Below are positions 34,312 through 43,636 of a stretch of 64,000 bases of DNA, one piece after another (position 1 is the first letter of the stretch; every line of letters starts with the position of its first letter). A program made the translations under genes and the position numbers. The stretch comes from Albidovulum sp. (lineage in GTDB: Bacteria; Pseudomonadota; Alphaproteobacteria; Rhodobacterales; Rhodobacteraceae): positions 57,752 through 121,751 of the forward strand of contig JACKKB010000012.1 of assembly GCA_020637635.1 (NCBI GenBank), read 5' to 3'. The notes under the pieces are model-generated. The model was not told the origin of the DNA, did no database searches, and saw only the letters and a program-made list of their open reading frames with translations.

Positions 34312-35340
34312 ATGAAGAGAAGAACGCTCCTCGCCGCGGCGATGATGGCGACCTGTCTGACGCTGCCGAGCTACGCGCAGGCCCTGACGGTCGGCGTAAG
34401 CTGGTCCAATTTCCAGGAAGAGCGCTGGAAGACCGACGAAGCCGCCATCAAGGGCGCGCTCGACGCCGCCGGCGCCACCTATGTCTCGGCCGACGCCCAG
34501 GCCTCGGCCGCCAAGCAGCTGACCGATGTCGAGGCCCTGATCGCCCAGGGTGTCGATGCGCTCATCATCCTGGCGATGGACAAGGACGCCATCGGCCCGG
34601 CGATCGACAAGGCAGCCGCCGAAGGCATTCCGGTGATCGGCTACGACCGCCTGATCGAGGACAACCGCGCCTTCTACCTGACCTTCGACAACAAGGGCGT
34701 CGGCAAGATCATCGCCGAAAAGGTCAAGGAAGCGAAGCCCGAGGGCAACTATGCCATCATCAAGGGCGATCCGGGCGACCCGAACGCCGCGTTCCTTCTG
34801 GAAGGCATGATGGAAGTGATCGGCCCCGACGTCGATGCCGGCAAGATCAAGATCGTCGGCGAGGCCTTCTCGGACGGCTGGAAGCCCGAGAACGCCCAGA
34901 AGAACATGGAACAGATCCTGACCGCCAACAACAACGCGGTCGATGCGGTTCTGGCCGAGAACGACGGCATGGCCGGCGGCGTCATCGCGGCGCTTTCGGC
35001 ACAGGGCCTGAACGTTCCGGTCGGCGGACAGGACGGCGATCTCGCCGCGCTGAACCGCGTTGCGCGCGGCACCCAGACCGTGTCGGTCTGGAAAGACAGC
35101 CGCCAGCTTGGCAAGGCCGCCGGCGAGATCGCCGTGGCGCTGGCCGGCGGCACCCCGCTTGACGGGATCGAGGGTGCGGTGAAGTGGTCCGGTGGCGAGA
35201 AGGGTGTCGAGATGAACGCGATGTTCCTCGCGCCGACGCCGATCACCAAGGACAACCTCGACATCGTGATCGACGCGGGCCACATCTCCAAGGATCAGGC
35301 CTGCGAAGGCGCCATGGCCGGCGTCGCTGCGTGCGAGTGA
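34312..35340 (+). CDS. xylF: D-xylose ABC transporter substrate-binding protein
   Basis: 342 residues. Signal peptide MKRRTLLAAAMMATCLTLPSYAQA; mature part LTVGVSWSNFQEERWKTDEAAI, IPVIGYDRLIEDNRAFYLTFDN, AVLAENDGMAGGVIAAL and GLNVPVGGQDGDLAALNRV match XylF. It binds D-xylose in the periplasm and passes it to XylH. The start at 34312 follows GGGAGGAAT. It is the first gene of xylFHGBA, and a hairpin after the stop probably protects or partly terminates its mRNA. Confidence 0.92.
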   Translation: MKRRTLLAAAMMATCLTLPSYAQALTVGVSWSNFQEERWKTDEAAIKGALDAAGATYVSADAQASAAKQLTDVEALIAQGVDALIILAMDKDAIGPAIDKAAAEGIPVIGYDRLIEDNRAFYLTFDNKGVGKIIAEKVKEAKPEGNYAIIKGDPGDPNAAFLLEGMMEVIGPDVDAGKIKIVGEAFSDGWKPENAQKNMEQILTANNNAVDAVLAENDGMAGGVIAALSAQGLNVPVGGQDGDLAALNRVARGTQTVSVWKDSRQLGKAAGEIAVALAGGTPLDGIEGAVKWSGGEKGVEMNAMFLAPTPITKDNLDIVIDAGHISKDQACEGAMAGVAACE

Positions 35341-35350
35341 TCTGACGGTC

Positions 35351-35375
35351 GGGCGCCGGATCCCTTCCGGCGCCC
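35351..35375. terminator. Perfect 10-bp hairpin between xylF and xylH
   Basis: GGGCGCCGGA-TCCCT-TCCGGCGCCC. No T run follows, so it is more likely a 3 prime stabiliser or attenuator giving excess binding protein over permease than a full terminator. Confidence 0.6.
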
Positions 35376-35477
35376 GCCTCCCCCGTTCCCGGACACCTGC
35401 CGCGCCCGAGGCCGCCGCGTTGCGCGCGACCCACGCCCGCACAGAAGCCCCGCGCGCCCCTTGGAGGAGCACGATCC

Positions 35478-36800
35478 TTGTCCGATTCAACACCGAATTC
35501 GACCGTGGCACCGAAATCCGACGTGAGCGCGCTCAGCCGCTTCATCCGCGCGACCGAGCTTGATACGCGCCTCCTCGGCATGGCCGGCGCGCTGGTGCTC
35601 ATCTGGGTCGGGTTTCACTACTATGGCCTGTTCGTGAACGGCTACGGCGCGTTCCTGACGCCGCGCAACCTCTGGAACCTCTCGGTCCAGACCGCCTCGA
35701 TCGGCATCATGGCCACCGGCATGGTGCTGGTGATCGTGACCCGCAACATCGACCTTTCGGTCGGCTCGATCCTCGGCTTCGCGGCCACCGTGATGGGCGT
35801 GATCCAGGTCTACGGACTGCCCCAGATCCTCGGCCTCGGCCATCCGCTCATCTGGATCATCACCGGGCTCTGCGGCATGGCCGTCGGCGGCCTGATCGGC
35901 GCCCTGCATGGCTGGCTGATCGGCTACCTGCGCATCCCCGCCTTCATCGTCACGCTGGGCGGGCTGCTCGTCTGGCGGGGCGCGGCCTTCCTCGTGGCGC
36001 GCGGCGAGACGATCTCGCCCGTCGATCCCACATTCGCCCTGCTCGGCGGCGGGCCGCACGGCGCGATCGGCGCAACCGGAAGCTGGATCGTCGGCCTGCT
36101 CGGCTGTGCCGGCCTCGTGGCGCTGATCCTGAACGGCCGCCGTCAGCGCAAGAAGTTCCTCTTTCCGCTGCGCCCGGTCTGGGCCGAATACCTGCTCGCC
36201 GGAGGCGGCTGCGCGCTCATCATCGGCGCCGTCCTGCTCGTCAATGCCTATCCCTGGCCGAAGGGGATCGTCGCGCAATATGCGGCCGCCAGGGGCATCG
36301 AGGTGCCCGAGGGCGGTCTCTTCATCTCGCACGGCTTCGCGATCCCGGTCCTGATCCTCATCGGCGTCGCCATGGTCATGACCTTCATCTCCACCCGCAC
36401 CCGCTTCGGGCGCTACGTCTATGCGATGGGCGGCAACCCCGAAGCGGCCGAACTGGCCGGCATCAACACCCGCGCCATGACGGTGAAGCTCTTCGCGCTC
36501 ATGGGCACGCTTGCGGGCCTTTCGGCCATCGTCGCTTCGGCACGGCTGAACAGCGCCACCAACAGCCTCGGCGAACTGGACGAGCTCTACGTCATCGCCT
36601 CGGCCGTCATCGGCGGCACCTCGCTCGCCGGCGGGGTCGGCACGATCTACGGCGCCATCCTCGGCGCCCTCGTCATGCAGTCGCTTCAGACGGGCATGGT
36701 GCTGATCGGCTTCGACGCCGCCGTGCAGAAGATCGTCGTCGGCGCGGTCCTCGTGCTGGCCGTCTACATCGACACCCTCTATCGCCGCGGCAGGAAGTGA
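35478..36800 (+). CDS. xylH: D-xylose ABC transporter permease
   Basis: 440 residues starting at TTG 35478 with GGAGGA nine bases upstream. It has about ten helices and the BPD_transp_2 landmarks LVIVTRNIDLSVGSILGFAA, IPAFIVTLGGLLVWRGAAFLV, FGRYVYAMGGNPEAAELAGIN and AVIGGTSLAGGVGTIYGAILGALVM. The long form with a cytoplasmic insert is typical of XylH. It forms the channel for xylose with XylG. Confidence 0.92.
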   Translation: MSDSTPNSTVAPKSDVSALSRFIRATELDTRLLGMAGALVLIWVGFHYYGLFVNGYGAFLTPRNLWNLSVQTASIGIMATGMVLVIVTRNIDLSVGSILGFAATVMGVIQVYGLPQILGLGHPLIWIITGLCGMAVGGLIGALHGWLIGYLRIPAFIVTLGGLLVWRGAAFLVARGETISPVDPTFALLGGGPHGAIGATGSWIVGLLGCAGLVALILNGRRQRKKFLFPLRPVWAEYLLAGGGCALIIGAVLLVNAYPWPKGIVAQYAAARGIEVPEGGLFISHGFAIPVLILIGVAMVMTFISTRTRFGRYVYAMGGNPEAAELAGINTRAMTVKLFALMGTLAGLSAIVASARLNSATNSLGELDELYVIASAVIGGTSLAGGVGTIYGAILGALVMQSLQTGMVLIGFDAAVQKIVVGAVLVLAVYIDTLYRRGRK

Positions 36801-36808
36801 GGCGCCCC

Positions 36809-37576
36809 ATGAGCCAGGACCAGACGCAGACCCCGCTCGTCGAGCTTCGCGACATCTCGATCGCCTTCGGTGGCATCAAGGCCGTCGACCATGTCTCGGT
36901 CGACCTCCACCCCGGCGAGGTCGTGGGCCTTCTCGGCCACAACGGCGCCGGCAAGTCGACCCTGATCAAGTGCCTCTCGGGCGCCTACCGAAAGGACGAG
37001 GGCGAGATCCGGATCAATGGCGCGCCGGTCGAGATCAACAACCCGCGCGACGCGCGCGCCTACAACATCGAGACGATCTACCAGACGCTCGCGCTTGCCG
37101 ACAATCTCGATGCCGCCGCCAACCTCTTCCTCGGGCGCGAGCTCGTGACCGCGCTCGGGACCGTCGACGACGTGCAGATGGAGGCAGAGACCCGCAAGAT
37201 CATGGGCCGTCTCAACCCCAACTTCCGCAAGTTCAAGGATCCGGTCTCGGCGCTGTCGGGTGGCCAGCGGCAATCGGTCGCCATCGCGCGCGCGGTCTAC
37301 TTCAACGCCCGCATCCTGATCATGGACGAACCGACCGCGGCCCTCGGCCCGCAGGAAACCCGGATGGTGGCCGAACTCATCCAGGAGCTGAAGCGCCAGG
37401 GGCTCGGGATCTTCCTCATCGACCACGACGTCCACGCGGTTAAGGCGCTCTGCGACCGGGCGGCGGTGATGAAGAACGGCCAGCTCGTCGGCGTCGTGAA
37501 GGTCGACGAGGTCAGCGAGGACGACATCCTCGCCATGATCATCGCTGGAAAGAAGCCCGAGCATCTGGCTGCATGA
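36809..37576 (+). CDS. xylG: D-xylose ABC transporter ATP-binding protein (single ABC domain)
   Basis: 255 residues. Walker A GHNGAGKST, signature LSGGQRQSVAIARA, Walker B ILIMDEPTAALGP, H-loop LIDHDVHAV. It is a single ABC domain rather than the double domain of E. coli XylG, as is usual for the alphaproteobacterial type. The stop overlaps the xylB start (ATGA). Confidence 0.9.
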   Translation: MSQDQTQTPLVELRDISIAFGGIKAVDHVSVDLHPGEVVGLLGHNGAGKSTLIKCLSGAYRKDEGEIRINGAPVEINNPRDARAYNIETIYQTLALADNLDAAANLFLGRELVTALGTVDDVQMEAETRKIMGRLNPNFRKFKDPVSALSGGQRQSVAIARAVYFNARILIMDEPTAALGPQETRMVAELIQELKRQGLGIFLIDHDVHAVKALCDRAAVMKNGQLVGVVKVDEVSEDDILAMIIAGKKPEHLAA

Positions 37577-39012
37577 TGTATCTCGGTCTCGACCTCGGCA
37601 CGTCGGCCCTGAAGGCGCTTCTGATCGACGAGGCGCAAGGCGTCGTGGCCGAGGCGAGTGCGCCGCTCTCGGTCGAGCGACCGCACGAAGGCTGGTCGGA
37701 GCAGAACCCCGACGCCTGGATCGCGGCCGCCGAGACCGTCTTCGACGCGCTGGCTGAAAAGGGGCCGCTCGGCGCGGTCAGGGCCATCGGGCTCTCGGGG
37801 CACATGCATGGCGCGACCCTTCTCGATGCATCCGACCACGTGCTGAGGCCATGCATCCTCTGGAACGACACCCGCGCCCACCGCGAGGCCGCCGCGATGG
37901 ATGCCGATCCCCTCTGGCGCGCCGTCAGCGGCAACATCGTCTTCCCCGGATTCACGGCGCCCAAGCTGCACTGGCTGCGGGCCGAGGAGCCGGCGCTTTT
38001 CGACCGCGTCGCGCATGTCCTGCTGCCCAAGGACTTCCTGCGGCTCTGGCTGACGGGCGAGCATGTGGCCGAGATGTCGGACGCGGCCGGCACGAGCTGG
38101 CTCGACACCGGCGCCCGCGACTGGAGCGACAGGCTTCTCGCGCTCAGCCATCTCGACCGTGGCGCCATGCCCCGGCTCGTCGAGGGCACCGAGGTGTCGG
38201 GCAGCCTGCGCGACGATCTTCGCCGGCGCTGGGGCTTCGCGCCGAACACGCCTGTCGCCGGCGGCGGTGGCGACAACGCCGCCTCGGCCATCGGCATGGG
38301 CGTCACCCGGGCCGGCCAGGCCTTCGTCTCGCTCGGCACCTCGGGCGTTCTCTTTGCGGCCAACGACGGCTACCGCCCGGCGCCCGAGACGGCAGTCCAC
38401 ACCTTCTGCCACGCGCTTCCCGAAACCTGGCACCAGATGGGCGTGATCCTGGCCGCGAGCGATGCGCTGAACTGGTTTGCCGGCATCGCCGGCACCGACG
38501 CGGCAGACCTGACCGGGAACCTCGCGCGGCTCAGGGCACCCGGCCGGACGCTCTTCCTGCCCTATCTCGGCGGCGAACGCACGCCGCTCAACGATGCCCG
38601 CATCCGCGCCGCCTTTCTCGGCCTCGAACACGCGACCGACCGCGACGCCGCCACCCGCGCCGTGCTGGAAGGCGTGGCCTTCGCGCTTCGCGACTGCCGC
38701 GATGCGCTGGCCGCGACCGGCACCGCCATCGAGACCTGCGTCGCGGTTGGCGGCGGCAGCCGGTCCGACTACTGGCTGCAGGCGATCGCGACCGCGCTCG
38801 ACCTGCCGCTCTCGGTGCCCGCGCAGGGCGACTACGGTGCCGCCTTCGGCGCTGCCCGGCTCGCCATGATGGCCGCCACCGGCGACCTCGGCCTTGCCGT
38901 GCCGCCTGCCATCGACCGCATCGTCGCCCCCGATCCCTCCCTCACCGCGGCCTTTGCCGAGGGCCATGCCCGCTATCGCGCCGCAACCAAGGCACTGCAG
39001 GAGCTTTCATGA
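37573..39012 (+). CDS. xylB: Xylulokinase
   Basis: 479 residues, FGGY kinase family. It opens with MYLGLDLGTSALKALLID, then AIGLSGHMHGATLLDASDHVL, ILWNDTRAHREA, GGGGDNAASAIGMG and VAVGGGSRSDYWLQAIATAL. It phosphorylates D-xylulose from XylA to D-xylulose 5-phosphate. It overlaps both neighbours by four bases. Confidence 0.94.
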   Translation: MMYLGLDLGTSALKALLIDEAQGVVAEASAPLSVERPHEGWSEQNPDAWIAAAETVFDALAEKGPLGAVRAIGLSGHMHGATLLDASDHVLRPCILWNDTRAHREAAAMDADPLWRAVSGNIVFPGFTAPKLHWLRAEEPALFDRVAHVLLPKDFLRLWLTGEHVAEMSDAAGTSWLDTGARDWSDRLLALSHLDRGAMPRLVEGTEVSGSLRDDLRRRWGFAPNTPVAGGGGDNAASAIGMGVTRAGQAFVSLGTSGVLFAANDGYRPAPETAVHTFCHALPETWHQMGVILAASDALNWFAGIAGTDAADLTGNLARLRAPGRTLFLPYLGGERTPLNDARIRAAFLGLEHATDRDAATRAVLEGVAFALRDCRDALAATGTAIETCVAVGGGSRSDYWLQAIATALDLPLSVPAQGDYGAAFGAARLAMMAATGDLGLAVPPAIDRIVAPDPSLTAAFAEGHARYRAATKALQELS

Positions 39013-40310
39013 CCGACTTCTTCCACGACATTGCGAAGATCCGTTTCGAAGGTCCCGAAACCGATAACGAATTTGCCTTCCGCCACTACGACGCCGACGA
39101 GATGGTGCTGGGCAAGCGGATGGAGGATCATCTGCGCTTCGCCGCCGCCTACTGGCACAGCTTCGCCTGGCCGGGCGGCGACCCCTTCGGCGGCCAGACC
39201 TTCGAACGCCCCTGGTTCGGCGATACGATGGCGCTTGCCCGGCTCAAGGCCGACGTGGCCTTCGAGATGTTCGATCTGCTCGGCGTGCCCTTCTTCTGCT
39301 TCCACGACGCCGACATCCGCCCCGAAGGTGCGAGCTTCGCCGAAAGCCGCCGCAACTTCGAGGAGATCATCGACTATTTCGCCGAGAAGATGACGACCGC
39401 CCGGACCCGGCTTCTCTGGGGCACCGCCAACCTCTTCAGCCATCGCCGCTTCATGTCCGGCGCCGCGACCAACCCCGACCCCGACGTCTTTGCCTGGTCG
39501 GCGGCGACGGTGAAGTGCTGCATGGACGCGACGGCGAAGCTCGGCGGCGCGAACTACGTGCTCTGGGGCGGGCGCGAGGGCTACGAGACGCTCTTGAACA
39601 CCGATCTCGGCCGCGAGTCCGAACAGGCCGGACGGTTTCTCCAGATGGTTGTCGACTACAAGCACAAGATCGGCTTCAAGGGCACGATCCTGATCGAACC
39701 GAAACCGCAGGAGCCCTCCAAGCACCAGTACGACTACGACGTCGCGACCGTCTACGGCTTCCTGAAGCGCTTCGGGCTTGAGGGCGAGGTGAAGCTCAAC
39801 ATCGAACAGGGACACGCGATCCTCGCCGGCCATTCCTTCGAACACGAGATCGCGCTTGCCGCCTCGCTCGGGATCTTCGGCTCGATCGACATGAACCGCA
39901 ACGACTACCAGTCGGGCTGGGATACCGACCAGTTCCCGAACAACACGCCCGAGGTGATGCTGGCCTGTTACGAGATCCTGCGGGCCGGCGGTTTCACCAC
40001 CGGCGGGACCAATTTCGACGCCAAGATCCGCCGCCAGTCGCTCGATCCCGCCGACCTGATCCTGGCCCATGTCGGCGCCATGGATACCTGCGCCCGCGCC
40101 TTCAAGGCCGCCGCGTCGCTTCTGGCCGACGGCAGCCTCGAACGGCTGCGCGCCGAACGCTACGCCGGATGGGACGGGGCCGAGGCACAGGCGATGCTGA
40201 AGAGCGATCTGGCAAGCATCGCCGCGCGCGTCGAACGCGAGGGGCTGAACCCGACGCCACGCTCGGGGCGGCAGGAGCGGCTCGAAAACCTCGTCAACCG
40301 CTTTCTTTGA
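39009..40310 (+). CDS. xylA: Xylose isomerase
   Basis: 433 residues, class II type. Motifs: FFCFHDADIRPEG (catalytic His), YVLWGGREGYETLLNTD, ILIEPKPQEPSKHQYDYD (metal ligands), LNIEQGHAILAGHSFEHE and GSIDMNRNDYQSGWDTDQFP. It converts D-xylose to D-xylulose. The start at 39009 overlaps the xylB stop. Last gene of the operon, followed by a GC-rich hairpin. Confidence 0.95.
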   Translation: MTDFFHDIAKIRFEGPETDNEFAFRHYDADEMVLGKRMEDHLRFAAAYWHSFAWPGGDPFGGQTFERPWFGDTMALARLKADVAFEMFDLLGVPFFCFHDADIRPEGASFAESRRNFEEIIDYFAEKMTTARTRLLWGTANLFSHRRFMSGAATNPDPDVFAWSAATVKCCMDATAKLGGANYVLWGGREGYETLLNTDLGRESEQAGRFLQMVVDYKHKIGFKGTILIEPKPQEPSKHQYDYDVATVYGFLKRFGLEGEVKLNIEQGHAILAGHSFEHEIALAASLGIFGSIDMNRNDYQSGWDTDQFPNNTPEVMLACYEILRAGGFTTGGTNFDAKIRRQSLDPADLILAHVGAMDTCARAFKAAASLLADGSLERLRAERYAGWDGAEAQAMLKSDLASIAARVEREGLNPTPRSGRQERLENLVNRFL

Positions 40311-40316
40311 TCGACC

Positions 40317-40344
40317 CGGGCGCGGCGGTCACCTGCCGCGCCCG
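40317..40344. terminator. GC hairpin between xylA and katG
   Basis: CGGGCGCGGC-N8-GCCGCGCCCG, a perfect 10-bp stem between convergent xylA and katG. There is no T tract, so termination strength is uncertain. Confidence 0.55.
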
Positions 40345-40352
40345 GCCCGTGT

Positions 40353-42554
40353 TCAGCCGAGATCGAACCGGTCGGCGTTCATCACCTTGGTCCAGGCGGC
40401 GACGAAATCGCGTGCGAAGGCCGCCGCGTTGCCGCTGGCGCCATAGACCTCGGCGATCGCGCGCAGCTGGGAATTCGATCCGAAGACGAGATCGACCCGC
40501 GTGCCGGTCCAGCGCGCCTTTCCGCTGGCCCGGTCGCGGCCCTCAAAGACACCGTCCTGGCCTGCCGCCGGCACCCATTCGGTGCCCATGTCGAGGAGGT
40601 TCACGAAGAAGTCGTTCGACAGCGTGCCGGGACGGTCGGTGAGCACGCCATGCGCGGAACCGCCATGATTGGCGCCCAGCACCCGAAGCCCGCCGACCAG
40701 CGCCGTCATCTCGGGCGCCGTGAGCGTCAGGAGCTGCGCCTTGTCGATCAGAAGCTCCTCGGCCGAGACGGAGAACTTGTGGCCGAGGTAGTTGCGGAAC
40801 CCGTCGGCCATGGGTTCCAGCACGCCGAAGGCATCGACATCGGTCTGGGCATCGGTCGCGTCGGTGCGGCCGGGTGCGAAGGGCACCACGATGTCATGAC
40901 CGCCGGCCTTCGCCGCGGCCTCGATCGCGGCACCGCCGCCAAGGACGACAAGATCGGCAAGCGAGACCCGCTTGCCCCCCTTCGCCGCGGCGTTGAACCT
41001 TGCCTGCACCGCCTCCAGCGCCGCCAGAACCGGGGCGAGTCGCGCCGGTTCGTTGGCCGCCCAGCCCTTCTGCGGCGCAAGCCGGATGCGCGCGCCGTTG
41101 GCCCCACCGCGCTTGTCCGATGCGCGGAACGTCGAGGCCGAGGCCCATGCCGCCCAGACGAGATCGGCGCCCGAGACCCCGCTTTTCAGGATCTCGGCCT
41201 TGAGCAGCCCGATATCCCGGTCGTCGATCAGCGGATGGTCGACCGCCGGCACCGGATCCTGCCAGATCAGATCCTCGGCCGGCACCTCGGCGCCGAGGTA
41301 GCGCGCCTTCGGCCCCATGTCGCGATGCGTGAGCTTGAACCAGGCACGCGCAAAGGCGTCGGCGAATTCCTCCGGGTTCTCGAGAAAATGCCGCGAGATC
41401 GGTTCGTAGATCGGGTCGAAGCGCAGCGCCAGGTCGGCCGTCGTCATCATCGGCCGGTGCTTCTTCGACGGGTCATGCGCGTCGACCACCATGTCGCTCT
41501 CGGCCACGTCCCTGGCGAGCCACTGGTTGGCGCCGGCGGGGCTCTTCACGAGCTCCCAGTCGTATTTGAACAGCACTTGCAGATAGCCCATGTCCCAGGT
41601 GGTGGGATTGGGCTTCCAGGCACCCTCGATGCCGCTGCCGATCGCGTCGCCGCCCTTGCCGGAACCAAAGGCACTTTTCCAGCCGAGCCCCATCTCTTCC
41701 AGCGGCGCCGCTTCGGGCTCGGGCCCGACGAGGGAGGCGTCGCCCGCGCCGTGGCTCTTGCCGAAGGTGTGGCCGCCGGCGACCAGTGCCACGGTCTCGT
41801 AGTCGTCCATCGCCATGCGCGCAAAGGTCTCGCGCACGTCGCGTCCCGACGCCACCGGATCGGGGTTGCCGTTCGGCCCCTCGGGGTTCACGTAGATGAG
41901 CCCCATCTGCACCGCTGCCAGCGGGTCCTCCAGAGTGCGATCGCCCGAATAGCGCTTGTCGCCCAGCCATTCGCTTTCGGCGCCCCAGTAGATGTCCTCC
42001 TCGGGTTCCCAGACATCCGCGCGCCCGCCGGCGAAACCGAAGGTCTTGAAGCCCATCGATTCCAGCGCGACGTTGCCGGCGAGGATCAGGAGGTCGGCCC
42101 AGGAAAGCGCGTTGCCGTATTTCTGTTTCACCGGCCAGAGAAGCCGCCGCGCCTTGTCGAGGTTCACGTTGTCGGGCCAGGAATTGAGCGGCGCGAAGCG
42201 CTGCGTGCCCGAAGAGGCGCCGCCGCGGCCGTCGCCGGTGCGATAGGTGCCGGCGCTGTGCCAGGCCATGCGGATGAAGAGCGGCCCGTAGTGCCCCCAG
42301 TCCGCCGGCCACCAGCTCTGGCTGTCCGTCATCAGCGCGTGGAGGTCCTTCTTCACCGCGCCGAGATCGAGCGTCTTGAAGGCCCTGGCATAGTCGAACG
42401 CCCCGCCGAGCGGGTTCGCGGGCGCCGCGTTCTGGTGCAGGAGCCGCAGGTTCAGCTGGTTCGGCCACCAGTCGCGGTTCGACTTGGCGGCAAGCGTGGT
42501 ATGGGCATGCATGACCGGGCAGGTGCCCGCTTTGGCGACGTCGTTTCCGTCCAT
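40353..42554 (-). CDS. katG: Catalase-peroxidase
   Basis: 733 residues, full length with both peroxidase-like halves. The distal haem pocket is R95/W98/H99 (IRMAWHSAGTYR), with the YVNPEGPNG loop whose Tyr joins the Trp-Tyr-Met adduct, and the proximal His is in LVAGGHTFGKSHGAG. It degrades hydrogen peroxide. Divergent from oxyR, the usual arrangement for peroxide-inducible control. Confidence 0.96.
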   Translation of the reverse strand: MDGNDVAKAGTCPVMHAHTTLAAKSNRDWWPNQLNLRLLHQNAAPANPLGGAFDYARAFKTLDLGAVKKDLHALMTDSQSWWPADWGHYGPLFIRMAWHSAGTYRTGDGRGGASSGTQRFAPLNSWPDNVNLDKARRLLWPVKQKYGNALSWADLLILAGNVALESMGFKTFGFAGGRADVWEPEEDIYWGAESEWLGDKRYSGDRTLEDPLAAVQMGLIYVNPEGPNGNPDPVASGRDVRETFARMAMDDYETVALVAGGHTFGKSHGAGDASLVGPEPEAAPLEEMGLGWKSAFGSGKGGDAIGSGIEGAWKPNPTTWDMGYLQVLFKYDWELVKSPAGANQWLARDVAESDMVVDAHDPSKKHRPMMTTADLALRFDPIYEPISRHFLENPEEFADAFARAWFKLTHRDMGPKARYLGAEVPAEDLIWQDPVPAVDHPLIDDRDIGLLKAEILKSGVSGADLVWAAWASASTFRASDKRGGANGARIRLAPQKGWAANEPARLAPVLAALEAVQARFNAAAKGGKRVSLADLVVLGGGAAIEAAAKAGGHDIVVPFAPGRTDATDAQTDVDAFGVLEPMADGFRNYLGHKFSVSAEELLIDKAQLLTLTAPEMTALVGGLRVLGANHGGSAHGVLTDRPGTLSNDFFVNLLDMGTEWVPAAGQDGVFEGRDRASGKARWTGTRVDLVFGSNSQLRAIAEVYGASGNAAAFARDFVAAWTKVMNADRFDLG

Positions 42555-42708
42555 CTCTCACTCCGATTCTGGCAGGGTTCGCGGCGTTTCCACGCGCGGC
42601 CGGCGGCCACGTCCAGAGAGACCGCGCGACCGGGTTTCGGGACAGGTCTAGCAAAGTCGAGCGATTAGTTTAAGTTGTATTTGCTGATCTGTTCGATAAG
42701 GTTTTCTT
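42555..42708. promoter_or_regulatory. katG-oxyR divergent regulatory region
   Basis: The only AT-rich part is about 42655-42708, next to oxyR (GATTAGTTTAAGTTGTATT, then GATCTGTTCGATAAGG). It is a plausible OxyR-binding region with ATAG/CTAT-like half-sites, but I could not define a full four-box OxyR site. Confidence 0.4.
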
Positions 42709-43617
42709 ATGATCAACCTGACCCTCAAGCAACTGCGCTACTTCGAGGCGCTGGCCCGTGCCGGCAACTTCGGGCGCGCCGCCGACCTGTCCTCGGTGAG
42801 CCAGCCCGCGCTCTCGATGCAGATCCGCGAACTCGAGACCGCGCTTGGCGCGACGCTTTTCGAACGCGGGGCGCGGCAGGTGCGCCTGACCCGGCTCGGC
42901 AAGGATCTCGCGCCGCGCGTGCGCGAGATCCTGCGTCAGGTCGGCGAACTGGGCGAGACGGCGCGCGCCGCGGGCGACGCGCTGACCGGCCGGCTTCGGC
43001 TCGGCATCATCCCGACGATCGCGCCCTATCTCTTGCCCGCGGTGGTCCGGCGCCTGACCGCCGAACGCGCCGGCCTCGATCTGCATCTGCGCGAGACGCT
43101 GACACCGCGACTGCTCGAGGAACTGCACGACGGAAGCCTCGACGCGGCGATCGTGGCGCTTCCGGTTTCCGAGCCCGAGCTTGCGGAGGTCGCCCTCTTT
43201 TCGGAGCGATTCGTGCTGGTCCGCCCCGCCTCCGAGGCAGACCGGCCGGTGCCGGCGCGCGACGATCTGCGCACCATGCGGCTCTTGCTCCTGGAGGAAG
43301 GCCATTGCTTTCGCGATCAGGCGCTGTCGTTCTGCAACCTCGAAAAGAGTGCCCCGCGCGAGTTGCTCGATGCCAGTTCGCTCTCGACGCTGGTGCAGAT
43401 GGTGGCGGCCGGCATCGGCGTGACGCTCATCCCCGACATGGCCGTGCGGGTGGAAACCCGATCCACCGCGGTCTCGGTCGCGCGGTTCAACCGGCCCGAG
43501 CCGTCGCGGCTTGTCGGAATGGTCTGGCGGCGGTCCAACCCGCTGGCCGGGGCGCTCTCGCGTATCGCCGATATCGTGCGCGCGGCGGCCGAGGAAGAAA
43601 GGGGCCGGCCGGACTGA
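42709..43617 (+). CDS. oxyR: LysR-type hydrogen-peroxide regulator OxyR
   Basis: 302 residues. The N-terminal winged HTH (LKQLRYFEALARAGNFGRAADLSSVSQPALSMQIRELE) is followed by a periplasmic-binding-like sensing domain. The redox cysteines are present: C200 and C209 in EEGHCFRDQALSFC, the canonical OxyR disulfide pair. Divergent from katG, which it should activate under peroxide. Confidence 0.93.
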   Translation: MINLTLKQLRYFEALARAGNFGRAADLSSVSQPALSMQIRELETALGATLFERGARQVRLTRLGKDLAPRVREILRQVGELGETARAAGDALTGRLRLGIIPTIAPYLLPAVVRRLTAERAGLDLHLRETLTPRLLEELHDGSLDAAIVALPVSEPELAEVALFSERFVLVRPASEADRPVPARDDLRTMRLLLLEEGHCFRDQALSFCNLEKSAPRELLDASSLSTLVQMVAAGIGVTLIPDMAVRVETRSTAVSVARFNRPEPSRLVGMVWRRSNPLAGALSRIADIVRAAAEEERGRPD

Positions 43618-43628
43618 CGGCCGGCCCC
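43601..43628. terminator. Hairpin overlapping the oxyR stop
   Basis: GGGGCCGGCC-N8-GGCCGGCCCC, a perfect stem with the oxyR TGA in its loop, between convergent oxyR and the ABC binding protein. There is no T run. Confidence 0.5.
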
Positions 43629-43636
43629 GTCCCGGT

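Noticed and set aside
40317..40344. Strong bidirectional intrinsic terminator between xylA and katG
   Set aside because: The stem is perfect but there is no T tract on either side, so it is listed as a hairpin with moderate confidence rather than a proven terminator.
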